DNA of 64,000 bases, from assembly GCA_025093555.1 (NCBI GenBank), contig JAIWNF010000090.1:53989-117988 (forward strand), written 5' to 3'. This document shows, in pieces, positions 24,580-36,800 of the stretch. The notes beneath the pieces were generated by a model. It ran no database searches. It was not told the DNA's origin and saw only the letters and a program-made list of their open reading frames with translations. Source of the stretch: Circinella umbellata (taxonomy: Eukaryota > Mucoromycota > Mucoromycetes > Mucorales > Lichtheimiaceae). The first letter of the stretch is position 1; each line of letters starts with the position of its first letter. A program made the position numbers and the translations under genes.

Positions 24580-24843
24580 CTACCAACTTTTACGAAGCAT
24601 AACTTTGGAACCAGTTAATTTTTCATCGCTCTTTGCCTCCCCAACTGGATATAAATTATAAACGAAAGGATTCTGATTGATTCGCTTTTCACATTGTAAC
24701 ATTAGAATTGTTGGATTATTTAAATAACAAATGTCAACGTCTTTCATTTGTTCTATTCTTTGGCTTAACTTGGCAACATTTTCCTGAGTGTATTTTTCGC
24801 AATAAAACATACAAATTGCGTGTTGCCTGGTGATAGTTACCAT
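24580..24843 (-). CDS. Short repeat-associated ORF, unknown
   Basis: From MVTITRQHA at 24843 (an upstream in-frame ATG at 24876 adds a hydrophobic leader) to a stop at 24580, 87 aa. The sequence reads KYTQENVAKLSQRIEQMKD..CYLNNPTIL and ends MLRKSW. No domain recognised. The first ~15 residues recur on the minus strand at about 17085-17040 in repeat copy B1, so this is probably a piece of a transposon gene rather than a host gene. It abuts the GGCGCGCC repeat module at 24920. Low confidence that it is expressed. Confidence 0.3.
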   Translation of the reverse strand: MVTITRQHAICMFYCEKYTQENVAKLSQRIEQMKDVDICYLNNPTILMLQCEKRINQNPFVYNLYPVGEAKSDEKLTGSKVMLRKSW

Positions 24844-24919
24844 GGTGAAGAATAAAAAAAACGAATAAAGAAACATCAGGGTAAAACAAAGTTAAAATAA
24901 AATGGTTGGAAAAATGTCA
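24775..24919 (+). repeat. Repeat family B, copy 2
   Basis: Imperfect copy of 17017-17200 in the same orientation, about 145 bp, ending in the same ATGTCAGGG border, directly before the palindromic module at 24920. Confidence 0.6.
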
Positions 24920-24986
24920 GGGTAGACTACGGGCGCGCCAATCCTGAGCCGGCATTTTGGTAACATGGCGCACCCTTCGTCTACCC
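24920..24986. repeat. GGCGCGCC palindromic module, copy 1
   Basis: A 67-bp imperfect palindrome bounded by GGGTAGAC and GTCTACCC. It contains one perfect GGCGCGCC (24932-24939) and one decayed GGCGCACC (24968-24975), with a GAGCCGGC core between. Its GC content contrasts with the AT-rich surroundings. The same module forms the ends of the element at 51258-52627. Confidence 0.8.
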
Positions 24987-25790
24987 TTCTTCTTTTATTC
25001 AATATCACAATCTCTAAAATACTTATTAGCAATATATTTAACGTATTCTGTCAATTGAACATAGAGTTTCTATTTCTACGTACCCATATAATATACTCAA
25101 AAAATCACTGAAGCAAAAAGTTATAAGAGAATACAATATATTGTAACTGTACAAAGTCAATAACAAAAAGGAGCGAAGCAAGAAGGTATTGATTAAAAGT
25201 GGTACTAAATGTGAGTATATATCAGTAATATATTATGTTGTGTCATAAATAAACGAAATTACAAGAAAAGAACATATAAGTTATAATATTGAATGAAAGG
25301 GCTTATATAAGCAGCTGAAAAAAGGATTATCACATTACGTAGGATGAAGGAATAATTTGTATATTTAATACAGATTACTAAGTAAGAAAGTACAATACGT
25401 ACCTTATAAATAGAGAAGAAAAAAGAAATCGAGTCATACATATATAGTAGAACGAAAAAATGATGACATATATATAGTAGTACTAAACGATAAAAAAAAT
25501 CAAATCAACACATTAACTATAAATAAAAATAGCTTATAGAATCTTTTCTAGAAGTTATGACCTACGTTTTGTAGGCTTGTACTTCTACGTATTGCATTCT
25601 CATATGAAATGTTGCTGTAATCTTGTTGAATTGAGTTAAGCACAGGCCTCAAGCATGAGAACAATTGGTATGAAAAATGGCGGCATAATTTTCAAATGTT
25701 ATTCTCTTTGTTAGAATGAACTTTTGTCGGAAAATCCAGCTGGTCGATGGAACCGGTAATAGTAAGCTAATATTAATATACGGTATATTG
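24920..25790 (+). mobile_element. Repeat family A, truncated copy
   Basis: The palindromic module plus about 800 bp that match 51258-52205 in the same order and orientation. Shared stretches include ACAATCTC, GAACATAGAGTTTC, TCACTGAAGCAAAAAGTTATAA, GGAGCGAAGCA, ATAAATAAACGAAATTA and TTCAAATGTTATT. The right-hand module is missing, so this copy is truncated after about 25790. On the minus strand a broken coding relic is visible at about 25735-25550 (ITFENYAAIFHTNCS), matching ITFEDYAAIFHTKCS in the other copy. Confidence 0.72.
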
Positions 25791-25994
25791 ATTCCTCTCC
25801 TTATAGTTTTATATATTCTACTAAAAGGCAAGCCATTGGACTAACTAGGTAACACGCAAAAAAAAAAGAATACAATTTATTTGTTGTAATGATGATGATG
25901 ATACTATAATAACGTCAAAACTCATATCAGTGATAAATATAAGTACATGGAAAGAAACTATTGTTTGCTACTATATAAATTTAACTAAGATGGA

Positions 25995-28755
25995 TTATGA
26001 TGGTCCTGGTCGACTATAATAGTCAAGTAATGATTTTCCATTTCTTTTTTGTTGTACTCGTTGTTCCCGTTCTTGTTGTTCTTGTTGTTCTTGTTGTTCT
26101 TGTTGTTCAATGGCTTCTTTTCTTCGTCGTTCAGCTTCTGCTTTTAGAATAGCTCGAACTTCTGCTCTACTTAAACATTCATCCACATGTTGATTGAATA
26201 ATGTATTATCCAAGTATAATAAACGATTACAAATAGGGCATGTTGCTGAATCAATGCTATTTTCTTCTGATTGTTGTTCATCATTCTCCTCCTCAATATC
26301 ATTCATACTGGTTTCTTCTTGTTTTTGTTTTTTCTTAACAGAATCCATTATTATTTCATCTTTATTATTATTCTGGTCAATATCTTGATCATAATGATTG
26401 TTATTGTTTTCAAAATGAGTGTTTGAAGGACCTGCTTCTATTGAACGTTTTGCAGGAATTTGTTTTGTTTTATCCACATTTGAAAAGAACTATTTATATA
26501 ATATTCAAGTAATATGTAAAGCTTCAATTCTTATCACATTCAATCTCATAACCTTCAACCCGCCCGCCACCCTTTTTTTTTTCATAAAAGTACGAACCTT
26601 TTTAACACTTGTAGTATTTTTGGTTTCCAGTGATGATAATTTGACGCCCATTAATCGTAAACTGACTGGCATCTCTTTGGAAATTAACTATATATACATT
26701 ATTATCATTATTAGTGATATGAATATTGGTCGTTTTGTCAGAAACTAAATAAGATTATAAACATATATATAACTGACCTCTTTGGCTACTTTTGCAATAT
26801 CAGGTGCTCGATATACTGAGTATGGTAAAGTTTTTGCACGAACTCTTACATCGAACGATGTTAACTTGATTTTAATACCCACGGTTTTACCCTAATATAT
26901 GACAATTGTATTAAAAAAAATCAGTCATTCTAGAAAAAAAATGAAAATTAATTTGTATATTATGTATGTACCCTATAATTTTTCTTTTCTAAATCCTTTT
27001 CAAGTAATTTTGATAGCTCATCAACTTTATTGAATAGTTCCTCTCGAGTTGATATAGGAGAAAATGTTCTATATATTTATTAAGTAATTTAGTAAGGAAG
27101 TCTTCCGTCAAATAGAGTTGAACTATTGTGTATTAATAAAGAAGCATTTAACCTTTCAACACTCATGCTTTTTTGAGAAGTCACTCTTTTCACAGTAGTC
27201 GACCCAATACCAAGGTAAGAACAACAAATACTTTTAAAACTAATTGGACTTAAAAGTTTATAAAGTATAGCTCGTTGATTCTATATTAATGTATATTAGT
27301 ACTAGTTCAATAACCAATTTTACAAAACTTACATAGACATCACCCACTGTTTCTACTCCTAAAGCAGCCAAAACACGTTCAGTGACCCTTCCAATACCTG
27401 GAATCTAGATAATTTTAATTTATTATTATTTACTATCAAATAAAGCCACCATTCACCTTTTATATGAATATATCTTTACCTTGCGAATACGCATATTTCG
27501 AATAAATGTATGGATTACTTCTCGATCATTAGGTAAATCATATTGTCCATTAGGTTTATTTATATCACTACAAATTTTTGCTAGTTTTTTGTTTGCAGCA
27601 ACACCTAATAACAATTATTATTATTATTATTATTTAGTTACATCATAAACTCTTTCTATATATTACATAGTTGATCACCTATAAATAATTATATATTATT
27701 ATTACCTGCACTTGCTGTTAATTGGGTATCTTGAAAAATTTCATCTCGAATTTTCTGAACAACATTTGATGCTGTCATATTATGTTCATTCATGTACTAG
27801 AAATTATATTAGCTTAAAAAAATGCTATCCATATTCTTTTATAAAAATAAAATAAAACTTACATTCGTCAGATTTAAGTAGGCCTATATTAATATATAAC
27901 AAATATGAATATTTTTATTTTTTTGGTTGTTAACCTTCACATTCGTCCCTCAATGATGATAATAATAATAATAAGTGTTACCTCATCCAAACTCATAGGA
28001 GAAAAATTAGGATCATATTTCATAAAGACTTTTCTAACTATATTAGAAATAGCTTGATACTTTTCATAATGGGGTTTCACTATCTTGAGATGTGGACATA
28101 ATTTCATACCAATAAATCCTGGCATAGCACTTCTTACACCAAATTTACGTGCCAAATAATTACTAGTACTCAACATAGCCATACCACCCACAGCAAAAGG
28201 AATATTTTTTAATTCAGGTTGTTCAAGTTCTTCAACAGATGCATAAAATGCATCCATATCCACATGACAAATATATTGACTTAAATCACGTTCTTTTTCT
28301 AATTCACGAATCTAAAATTATTACATTTTATAGTTAAAAATAAAGAAGTTCTATTGATAAGAATGAATGAGAATAATTTATTTACCATATTATCTACAAC
28401 TTGTTCCTCTTTTGATAAATTTAAATGACGGATTGTTTCATATTTAGCTAGCATAGCATTAATACGTTCCGTTAATGCATGATCTTTTTTTCTTTCATTC
28501 TCAAAGAATGCAGATCCCTAATTTTAATATGTATAAAAAAAGATAGTTTTAATATATCATTATCATTCTATATATTATTAAAGTAAAAAGAAAATAAAAA
28601 TATACACCTTGGAGGCTTCATAGATGATTTCATTCACTCTATCTTTATCAACAGATTCCATACCAGCCTATAAATATATATATATATATTTATACATGCA
28701 GATATTTTAGACCAATTTAATACATATAAATGATTCTTTTGATTCCGTGTTAAAC

Positions 28756-28786
<31 letters not shown>

Positions 28787-29077
28787 CATTATTATATATA
28801 AAAGAACACACACTTTTGTATCAGCAAGTCCTGCGAGTCGTTTACGTAAAGTTTGACTCGATTCTCCACTAGTATTTTCTTGATCGTTTTCATTATTTTT
28901 AATCTGTTCGTTACTATTTTTATTATTGTTATTGCTGATGGAACCAGAAGATCTTTCTAATGATTCCAATAGTTCATTAATTGTTAACTCGTCATTGAAT
29001 TCGTCGTCTTCTTGTGATAGTTCATTTTCTAACAACAAGTCATTGACTTCATTATCATCTTCATAATATTCGGTCAT
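25995..29077 (-). CDS. POLK: DNA polymerase kappa (Y-family translesion polymerase)
   Basis: Thirteen exons: 29077-28814, 28667-28608, 28517-28386, 28311-27982, 27883-27863, 27796-27706, 27604-27480, 27404-27333, 27280-27153, 27068-26972, 26891-26778, 26687-26598, 26489-25995; 672 aa. It copies past damaged bases in the nucleus. The kappa-specific N-clasp is present (TKAGMESVDKDRVNEIIYEASKGS). Palm residues are DMDAF (Asp170, Asp172) and SLDE (Asp261, Glu262). FGVRSAMPG and the helix-hairpin-helix IPGIGRVTERVLAALG follow, then the little-finger region. The C-terminus has one UBZ zinc finger (CPIC at 592-595, HVDEC at 609-613) for ubiquitinated PCNA, a Gln/Glu run and a final LLDYYSRP that may be a PIP-like motif. 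Human pol kappa is longer (870 aa) with two UBZ fingers. Exon 5 is only 21 nt. Confidence 0.94.
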
Positions 29078-29322
29078 GGAACGTTTTATTAGTTTATTAA
29101 AAGAGTTTAAATATGGGGAAAAAAAGAGGCAAAGTTTCTTAATATAACCCGCAGCACAAATAATCGAGACGAATTTGGTAACAAACGCGAGTAAAAAACG
29201 CGTTTAGTAAAAAAAAAAAAAAATATGGCGCCACCATTACACACACAATCCATGCTCTTTTAATTCGGGGACAAAAATAAAATAATTTTGACAACCACTT
29301 TTTTATACAATAATAAAAAGAA
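29078..29322. promoter_or_regulatory. Divergent promoter of POLK and COQ6 with MCB-like site
   Basis: 245 bp separate the two start codons, so both promoters must overlap here. It holds a perfect ACGCGT (29198-29203), the MluI cell-cycle box bound by MBF/Swi6-type factors in fungi, and a near match ACGCGA (29185-29190), about 120-130 bp from the POLK ATG. An A15-type run (29209-29222) lies next to them. The function of the boxes is inferred from motif only. Confidence 0.5.
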
Positions 29323-31456
29323 ATGGCAACAACACGACCATTAACACGACTTTTTCGATCACGCGTTTTATTTAATCAACCTATTACACAACCACAACCT
29401 TCCATTTTACGTTCCTATGCAACAACAACACAAAATTTAGATAATGTTTATGATGTTGTAATTGTGGGTGGTGGTATTGCAGGAACTGCCCTTGCATGTT
29501 CACTTGGTAAAATAAACTATTGACACCTCCCTCCCTTTTTATTATTATTATTATTGTTTTTCTGTTTACAATTGTTTTTGAACATGAACACTCTTATTGA
29601 CTTGATTCTATTACTTTTACTCTTTCTTTTCTCTTTATCCATATAATTTAGCTGCCAATCCAACCATGCGTGATTATCGTGTCGCACTTATTGAAGCCAT
29701 GGACTTGTCAAACACACATAATTGGACTCCAGAAACAAATAAATATTCCAATCGTGTGGTATCATTAACACCTCATGCATTAAACTATTTTACCAGTATG
29801 TTATCTATTTTTTACACACAATAAATGAAAAAAAAAGAAAGGGGAGTCGGGAGCCGAGGGGAAAGAGAAAGAAGATCTATGTTCACTATCTCCAAATAAT
29901 AATGATAAACAACTTTGTAACTTTAATATTATAATAGAGGTGGGTGTGGCAAATCAATTGTATCAAGATCGTTTATGTCCTTATAGTCGAATGCAAGTAT
30001 GGGATGGTGTAACCGATGCACGTATTGAATTTGATACGGCTTTATTAGAACAATTAGGAGTCCATAAGATGAATGGAAATGATCCAGCGATTGCTTATAT
30101 GGTTGAAAATGTACATTTACAACATGCTATTTTAAAACATTTAGAAGCATGTCGTGGTGTAGGTGCTACAGTAGATACATTACAAAAAGTGCGAGTGGAA
30201 AATATTAGTTTGGATAAGGAAAAGTCAGAAGAAGGTCTTGATTTGACAGATTGGCCTGTAGTTGAATTAAATAATGGAATGGCATTAAAAGCACGTCTTT
30301 TGGTAAATATAAATTTGATTGCTGTTGTTTTTTTTCTTAGCAAGAAAGGGAAATAATGAGGATTGTAGTTAAAGAAAAAACAATGGATCAATATAACTGA
30401 TGAGTTGGAATTCTTTGATATTATAGGTTGGTGCAGATGGTATCAATAGTCCTGTACGAAGCTTTGCTAATATTGAATCTTTGGGGTGGGATTACAATAT
30501 GCATGGTGTGGTTGCTACATTTAAAGTAGATCCATCTCGACCATGTAATACATCTTATCAACGATTTTTACCTACTGGACCTATTGCCATGTTACCTGTA
30601 AATATATATCCATATCTATTTTTACTTTTAGAATCTAATTTGAACAAGATGAAGGGTTGAAGTAACGAATGGTTTAATATATATAAAAATAGCTAGCAAA
30701 TGGATATGCATCTATGGTTTGGTCAGCACCACCTAAAATTGCAACTAAACTCAAGAAAATGCCTGCGGATGCGTTCTGTGCTCTTGTCAATGCTGCATTC
30801 CGGCTTTCACCAGCCGATTTGAAGTTTTTATATTCCCAACTTGATAAAGATACTTTTGAACCTACTGTGGATTTCCAATCGGAATATGATTGGCGAGAAA
30901 AAGTAAATAATCATGGTTTAAGTGAAATGGAAATATTGGATCGGGATATGAGTTTATTCCCACCCAAAGTTGAAAGTGTGGATGATAAAAGTCGAGCTAG
31001 TTTTCCTTTACGTTTAAGAAATTCACAATCTTATTTTGCAAATCGTGTCGTACTTGTTGGGTAAGTGAAGGGGGAGGGAAACTCGGGGGAAAAAGAGCAA
31101 AGGATTCATATTATCTGTAGTAAAAAATGATACTAACTGACTTTATTATAAGTGATGCAGCACATACAGTACATCCTTTAGCTGGACAAGGGTTGAATCA
31201 AGGTATTTTAGATGTTGAATGTCTTGCGGATATTTTACAACAAGGAGCATCTAATGGTCAAGATATTGGTAATATTCATTTATTACGTGAATATGCATCT
31301 GTTCGATATTTACGTAATCTTGTTATGATCAGTGCATGTGATAAACTTCATCGTCTCTACACAACCGATTTTGCTCCCGTTACTTGGTTACGATCTTTAG
31401 GTTTAACAGCAGTAAATCAACTTGATTTTGTCAAGGTAAAATAAAGAAGAAGAAAT

Positions 31457-31502
<46 letters not shown>

Positions 31503-31691
31503 TGTGTGTGTGTGTGTGTGTGTGGAAGAGATTCTAAAGCTAGTTCATACTACTATGGGTTACAACTAGAATCAATCTTTTAACTAAATACCTTATTTTC
31601 ATAGGCTGAAATTATGAAATATGCAATGGGCATTGAATATACCGGAACAGAAGAGAAACAACAAGAATCTAAAAACAGAAATTTCTCATAG
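29323..31691 (+). CDS. COQ6: Coq6, ubiquinone biosynthesis FAD monooxygenase
   Basis: Seven exons: 29323-29506, 29652-29795, 29938-30302, 30427-30597, 30693-31060, 31153-31435, 31605-31691; 533 aa. Mitochondrial matrix enzyme that hydroxylates the coenzyme Q ring at C5, working in the CoQ synthome. The N-terminus is a presequence (Arg/Thr/Ser/Gln-rich, no acidic residue for about 38 aa). Then come the FAD Rossmann motif VVIVGGGIAGTALACSL, the NRVVSLTPHAL substrate-side block, the DG motif VGADGINSPVR, and the GD motif VVLVGDAAHTVHPLAGQGLNQG. The C-terminus (residues about 490-520) keeps the hydrophobic MKYAMG helix. All introns are GT..AG and phases agree. The GD motif is split by intron 5. 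Confidence 0.95.
31459..31524 (+). repeat. (AG)n(TG)n compound microsatellite in COQ6 intron 6
   Basis: About 42 bp of AG repeats run directly into about 24 bp of TG repeats, inside the 169-bp intron between 31436 and 31604. Purine/pyrimidine strand asymmetry and alternating TG make it prone to length change. Confidence 0.9.
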
Positions 31692-32616
31692 TTTAATAGG
31701 AAATGTAAAACTTTTGAAACAAAAAAAAAATCGATAACAAAACCAGAGAATGTTTTTAATCTTAAATATTTGAAATGAATACTGATAATGTACAAATTCA
31801 GGGCACCCCCGCTGAGTTCCCCAGCATAAAATTGTACATCCGAAAAGTTCAGTTACTTCTTAGAGTGCTTTTTTTTTCTTTTATATCAGAACTTCCAAAA
31901 GAAAAAAATACCTTATACTATTTGACCACTAAAAAAAAGTAACACATATTTTGAATACGCACAATTAAAAGAATTTGAGTTATATATACTAAATTCTCTC
32001 TAAACAAACTATGAAAATGGAGGAAGGGGAGGGAAAAAGCTCTGATACTAAATAATATAAAGTAACTTGTGTAAAGAGATGATGGATCAATTATCAACAA
32101 CTTGTAAGACAATGATGCAAGAAACCTGGTTTTTTTTATTTTTATTTCTTTTCTTTCAGGGATTCCAGGAGGTACTTTTATACTGAAGAGAAACCCAAGA
32201 TAAAAAAAAAAGCGAGTGTATCGGAAATACAAACAAAAGGGATTTCGGAATTTTTTGCAACTAAAAAAAAAAAGTGTAGATCAATTTACTTTTTAAAATA
32301 TATTATGCAATAGTGAATTTCGAGAGAGAAAAAAAAAGTCCCTTATGCTTCTACGCACAGCACACACACACACACACAAACCTCCAACTTTCTTTGAGAA
32401 GGATCAAAGGGAACATGCAGGCTTAACGCATATTTTTATTTTCTCAAAATAAAGACTGAAGTCGAAAGGACGCCTTGTAACGTTAGACAAAGAAAAAAAA
32501 AAACTCAGCGCGAACCTGAAAAAAAAAAAAGGTTTTCTTGAACTTACTTTTTTGGTTTCCACTCTTTTGTGTATAAAAGAAACTTTTTTTTTTTTCGTTT
32601 ATCTTAATATAATAAA
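31692..32616. other. Intergenic between COQ6 and RAB11
   Basis: AT-rich, with a (CA)n run at about 32358-32379 and T/A homopolymers before the RAB11 start. Holds the RAB11 promoter; no gene seen. Confidence 0.5.
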
Positions 32617-33846
32617 ATGAGCCGAGACGACGAATACGACTATCTTTTCAAAGGTAATATATAAATAAAATAATAGATAAAATTAAAAAGATATTATAAA
32701 AGAAAAGAAAAACTAACTTGAGTGTGGGGTTGTTGTTTCAGTTGTGCTTATTGGAGATTCGGGTGTTGGCAAGTATGTAATTTGATAAACCTCTTTCTCT
32801 CTTTAACATTTCTTTTTGTTGCTACGCACATCCAATAATAACAATTACTAATATATGTATATTATGAAAAAAAAAACTATAAAGGACCAACCTTCTTGCT
32901 AGATTCACGAGAAATGAATTCAATCTCGACTCTAAAAGTACTATTGGTGTTGAGTTTGCTACAAGAAGTGTTCAAGTAGATAATAAAACAGTTAAAGCTC
33001 AAATCTGGGATACAGGTAAATGGAATTAAAAAAAACGCGTTTATTATTTCAATGTCTTTGGGGTTCATCAATATAAGCTAACTTCATTTCGTCAATTTTT
33101 TTTTTTTTGTTATTTGTTTAAGCTGGTCAGGAACGTTACCGAGCTATCACTAGCGCGTAAGTAGGACGAAATAATTTCTTTGGGGGGAAAAAAAGTGAGA
33201 GAGAGAATTAGGGTTTTAACATTTTATAGATTGTTAAGGAGCGTAAAAAAAAAAGTGGAAATTGATTATGTATATATATATATATTATGTAGTTATTATC
33301 GTGGTGCTGTAGGAGCACTCCTTGTATATGATATTGCAAAATATGCTACTTATGAAAATGTGATGCGTTGGTTAAAAGAATTACGTGATCATGCTGATTC
33401 TAATATTGTTGTTATGCTTGTGGGTAATAAGAGTGATTTGAGACATTTACGTGCAGTTCCTACAGAAGAAGCTAAACAATTCGCAGGTAATATTGATTGT
33501 TCATATTTGATTTGTATTTTGAAGATAATAATAATAAACTCATTTATTTAATATAGCTGATAATGGTCTTTCATTTATTGAAACTTCCGCTTTGGATTCA
33601 AGCAACGTAGAATTAGCGTTCCAAAGAATCTTGACAGGTAAAAAAAAAACCAAAAATTCCTGCTTTTTATACGTATATATCCAGTTTGAATAATAAATTT
33701 GTTTTTTTTTCTATACAGAAATTTATCGTATTGTTTCAAACAAGGCACTCGAATCCTCTTCAGGTGGAACTATTCAACCTACAGCTGGTGAAACCATTTC
33801 TGTATCCAGGGCACCCGATGAACAAAAGCAAGGTGGTTGCTGTTAA
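32617..33846 (+). CDS. RAB11: Rab11/Ypt3 small GTPase
   Basis: Seven exons: 32617-32653, 32742-32772, 32885-33015, 33123-33156, 33293-33486, 33557-33637, 33719-33846; 211 aa. It drives traffic from recycling endosomes and late Golgi to the plasma membrane, in fungi mainly to growing tips. Rab11 hallmarks are the N-terminus [21 protein letters not shown], given here as YDYLFK plus GDSGVGKT (G1), then [10 protein letters not shown] (switch I), [13 protein letters not shown] (switch II), [21 protein letters not shown] (G4), [11 protein letters not shown] (G5) and a double-Cys end GGCC for geranylgeranylation. The P-loop Lys codon is split by intron 2. Exons 2 and 4 are only 31 and 34 nt. Every G-motif is intact. 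Confidence 0.96.
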
Positions 33847-36800
33847 AAAAACTAGTTACATAGTAACTATTAGTTCATTTTTATTTTTTCTTTCTATTCT
33901 TGACTTCTTTTTTTTTTCAAGGGATATGTATACGTATGAAGAAAAGAGAGAAGGAACGAGAGGGGGGATGTGATTCTTTATTATTATATATATTTTACTT
34001 AAGGGTTTTTTTTATACAAGAAGAGAACAAAAAAAAATTCAAAAAATCAAAACTCAAAATCAAAAAAAAAAAAAAATCAACAAGTCTAGTATTACAGCCC
34101 TTCTTTCTTGTCTATTATAACATACTTATATACACCCATACACATATTATTATTATTATTATTACTATTATTATATATACAACTTTATCCTTTTTTTTTC
34201 TTATACTATATTTTTTTCCAATTCTAAAGAAAAATATGCCCAATTCAACAACTACATATTTCTCTGTTTCATTCTATCCCCCCCCCTTTTCCGTTTCCTC
34301 CTCCCAACCCAAAAAAAGAGACATATACACATACATATAAACCCTTTTTCTTTTGTTTTTTTGTAATTTTTCTTTTTTCATTTTTATATACATATATAAT
34401 ATACTTTTTTTTTCTCTCTCTCTCTTATATATAATCATTAAGCTATTATTAATGAATTTATAATATGCAAAAGTAAAAATAGGTTGAAATAGTTTGAAGT
34501 ATTTTGTACTAGGTTCCCATTTTTCTATTTATTTTTATAAGCTTCTGTGTGCACAAGTATTGGAAACCAATAAATGACAACAGCAACAACAATAATATTA
34601 TCAGTAATAAAACGACGAATCCAATGCTTCTCATAGTATTACTTTGGACTATATTTTGTTTTCATCAGCAATTTCATTACCATGACAACAATAACAACAA
34701 AACAAAAACTCGATTCAGTACTCTACGCAGGAGCTATAGTACAGACCCATTTAACCAACAAATTTTCTTTAAAAAAATTTAGGCCTACATGAGAACGTAA
34801 TAACGCAGTTTCTACCACGTCAAATTCTTTTACCCACTTCCCATCGCCTAAAACGTGGCTTGACTGACTAAAAAGGTGACAACCAGATGTATTTGTACTG
34901 AAGGGCTTTGTAAGGTACAGGGGTTCCCGCCATGAGTTATCTGGTATACTCGACATCTACCCTTGAGGTGACAAAGATCCCTTTAGTTGGTGGCAATTGC
35001 CGTTGGCTATAGATTGACTGTATTCCGGGTTATTTTTGCCTTCATCAACCTTGTTAGTGCTCTCGGTTTATCATACCGTTCATCAAAGGGAACTAATAAT
35101 ATAAAAAGAGATAAGACAGCTGTATATACTATGTTTCGTTGCTCGTGTTTTGGTTATTTTTCTTTTTCGTTCCAACTTAATTAAAGCTTTAAACAAGAAT
35201 ATCAGCCACGTGCATGAAAAGAAATCCTGCCATCCTAGCGGGTTAATTTAACCATTTATGGCCGTTGCCGCTGATCCTGCCTTACTATCCTGTCATGCAT
35301 GAATCTATTTGACACACAAGTCTATGTGTCATACCTCACTCACCGCTGCGAATTTTTATTCAAGAAGAGTCCAGCACAACATGATTACGTATCAAAGTTT
35401 TTTTTTTAAGTTTTTTTATATAAAGAAATTAAAATTTACAATTGAGAGAGTAAAGTTTGTATTCGGGAAAAAAAGGAGTGTGTGTGTGTGTGTATTTTTT
35501 TTTTTTTGGTTGTATCATATATAACTACAATTTGAAACGATATAGAAAAGCTGCTATGAATTTGTAAGAGGAAATATAGACAAATTTGAGAGAAAGAAGA
35601 TATTACATAAACATTATTTGAACACCTATCACTAATGTTTAATTCATTTTTTGTAAAAGATCTCAAATCTAGTATTTAGTTTTTCATATAGCCTAGTAGA
35701 AGCGGAGGCACAGAAAGCAAAAGACAAAGAGCAGTAACGAACACGGTTTGTCGCTCAGCAACAACAACTTTTCATTATATGTTGCGAATAGGTCTTGGTA
35801 AAAGCCATTTATGAACACTGGATAAGGAATAAAGTCAAGTGACAAGTACAATTACTGCCGCATATTTAATAAAAAGTAAGTTTCTAAAAGTTATTATAAG
35901 AAGTAAAAGCAGTTAAATTTAATATAATAGTCTTCTATACATAATTACTAAATCTTTTTAACCTTTTTTTTTGTTTGCATTATTATTATTATTGTTTTTA
36001 TTGTTCCAGATACCTTCTCCTTTTCAAATTCTTTTACTACGTGATTGTTCTTTTACTATTTACTATTATTTACTACTATTACGTACTATTACGTACTACT
36101 GCCTTTTTATTATTATTATTATTAATTAATACTACGTTTTTACTATCTATTAGTAATCTATTTTTTATTTCATTTTGTCATTTTTCTCAATAAAGTAATT
36201 ACACGTTTACGTGTGTATATTTTATTTAGACCATCACGTGGTTTCAAAAAGAATAATTTGTCCTCATTTGACAAGTAATTGCTTATAAATTTTCGGCAAA
36301 GGTGCATTAATTAATCAGTATAGCTTCAATTTCAATTTATCACTTATTATAGTAATAAGGATCAAATTACAATATGCTATTTATGACTCTAATTCTTGAT
36401 ATTTGTTTATATTTTTTGAGAAAAAAACTGAATCCGAGATGATTTGATATACGTACTGTAAAAGATCACATGTGAACTATAATTAATAAGTACGTACAAT
36501 GATGTAATTCTCTTGTTCTATTTGATATAATGTCAAATATAAACTACGTACGTGTAAGCTTAATACAAATTTTAGATATATTAAAAGAAATAACAATTGT
36601 GAATAAGTAAAATAATATGAAAATACATATTATCACTTGGAAACTTGATATATTTGTTTGTTTAATCTTGTAAACCAATTAAAAGCGGGTATAAGATATA
36701 TTGGAATTCTTAATTTGATATATACAAAATATCTGCTTTAAATGATCCACAAAAACTAGAACTGAAATTATTATTATCTTTTCAAGGAAATGTAAGGTAT

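Noticed and set aside
35975..36193. Tyr/Leu-rich ORF in the 34-38 kb gap
   Set aside because: Encoded by ATT/TAC simple repeats.
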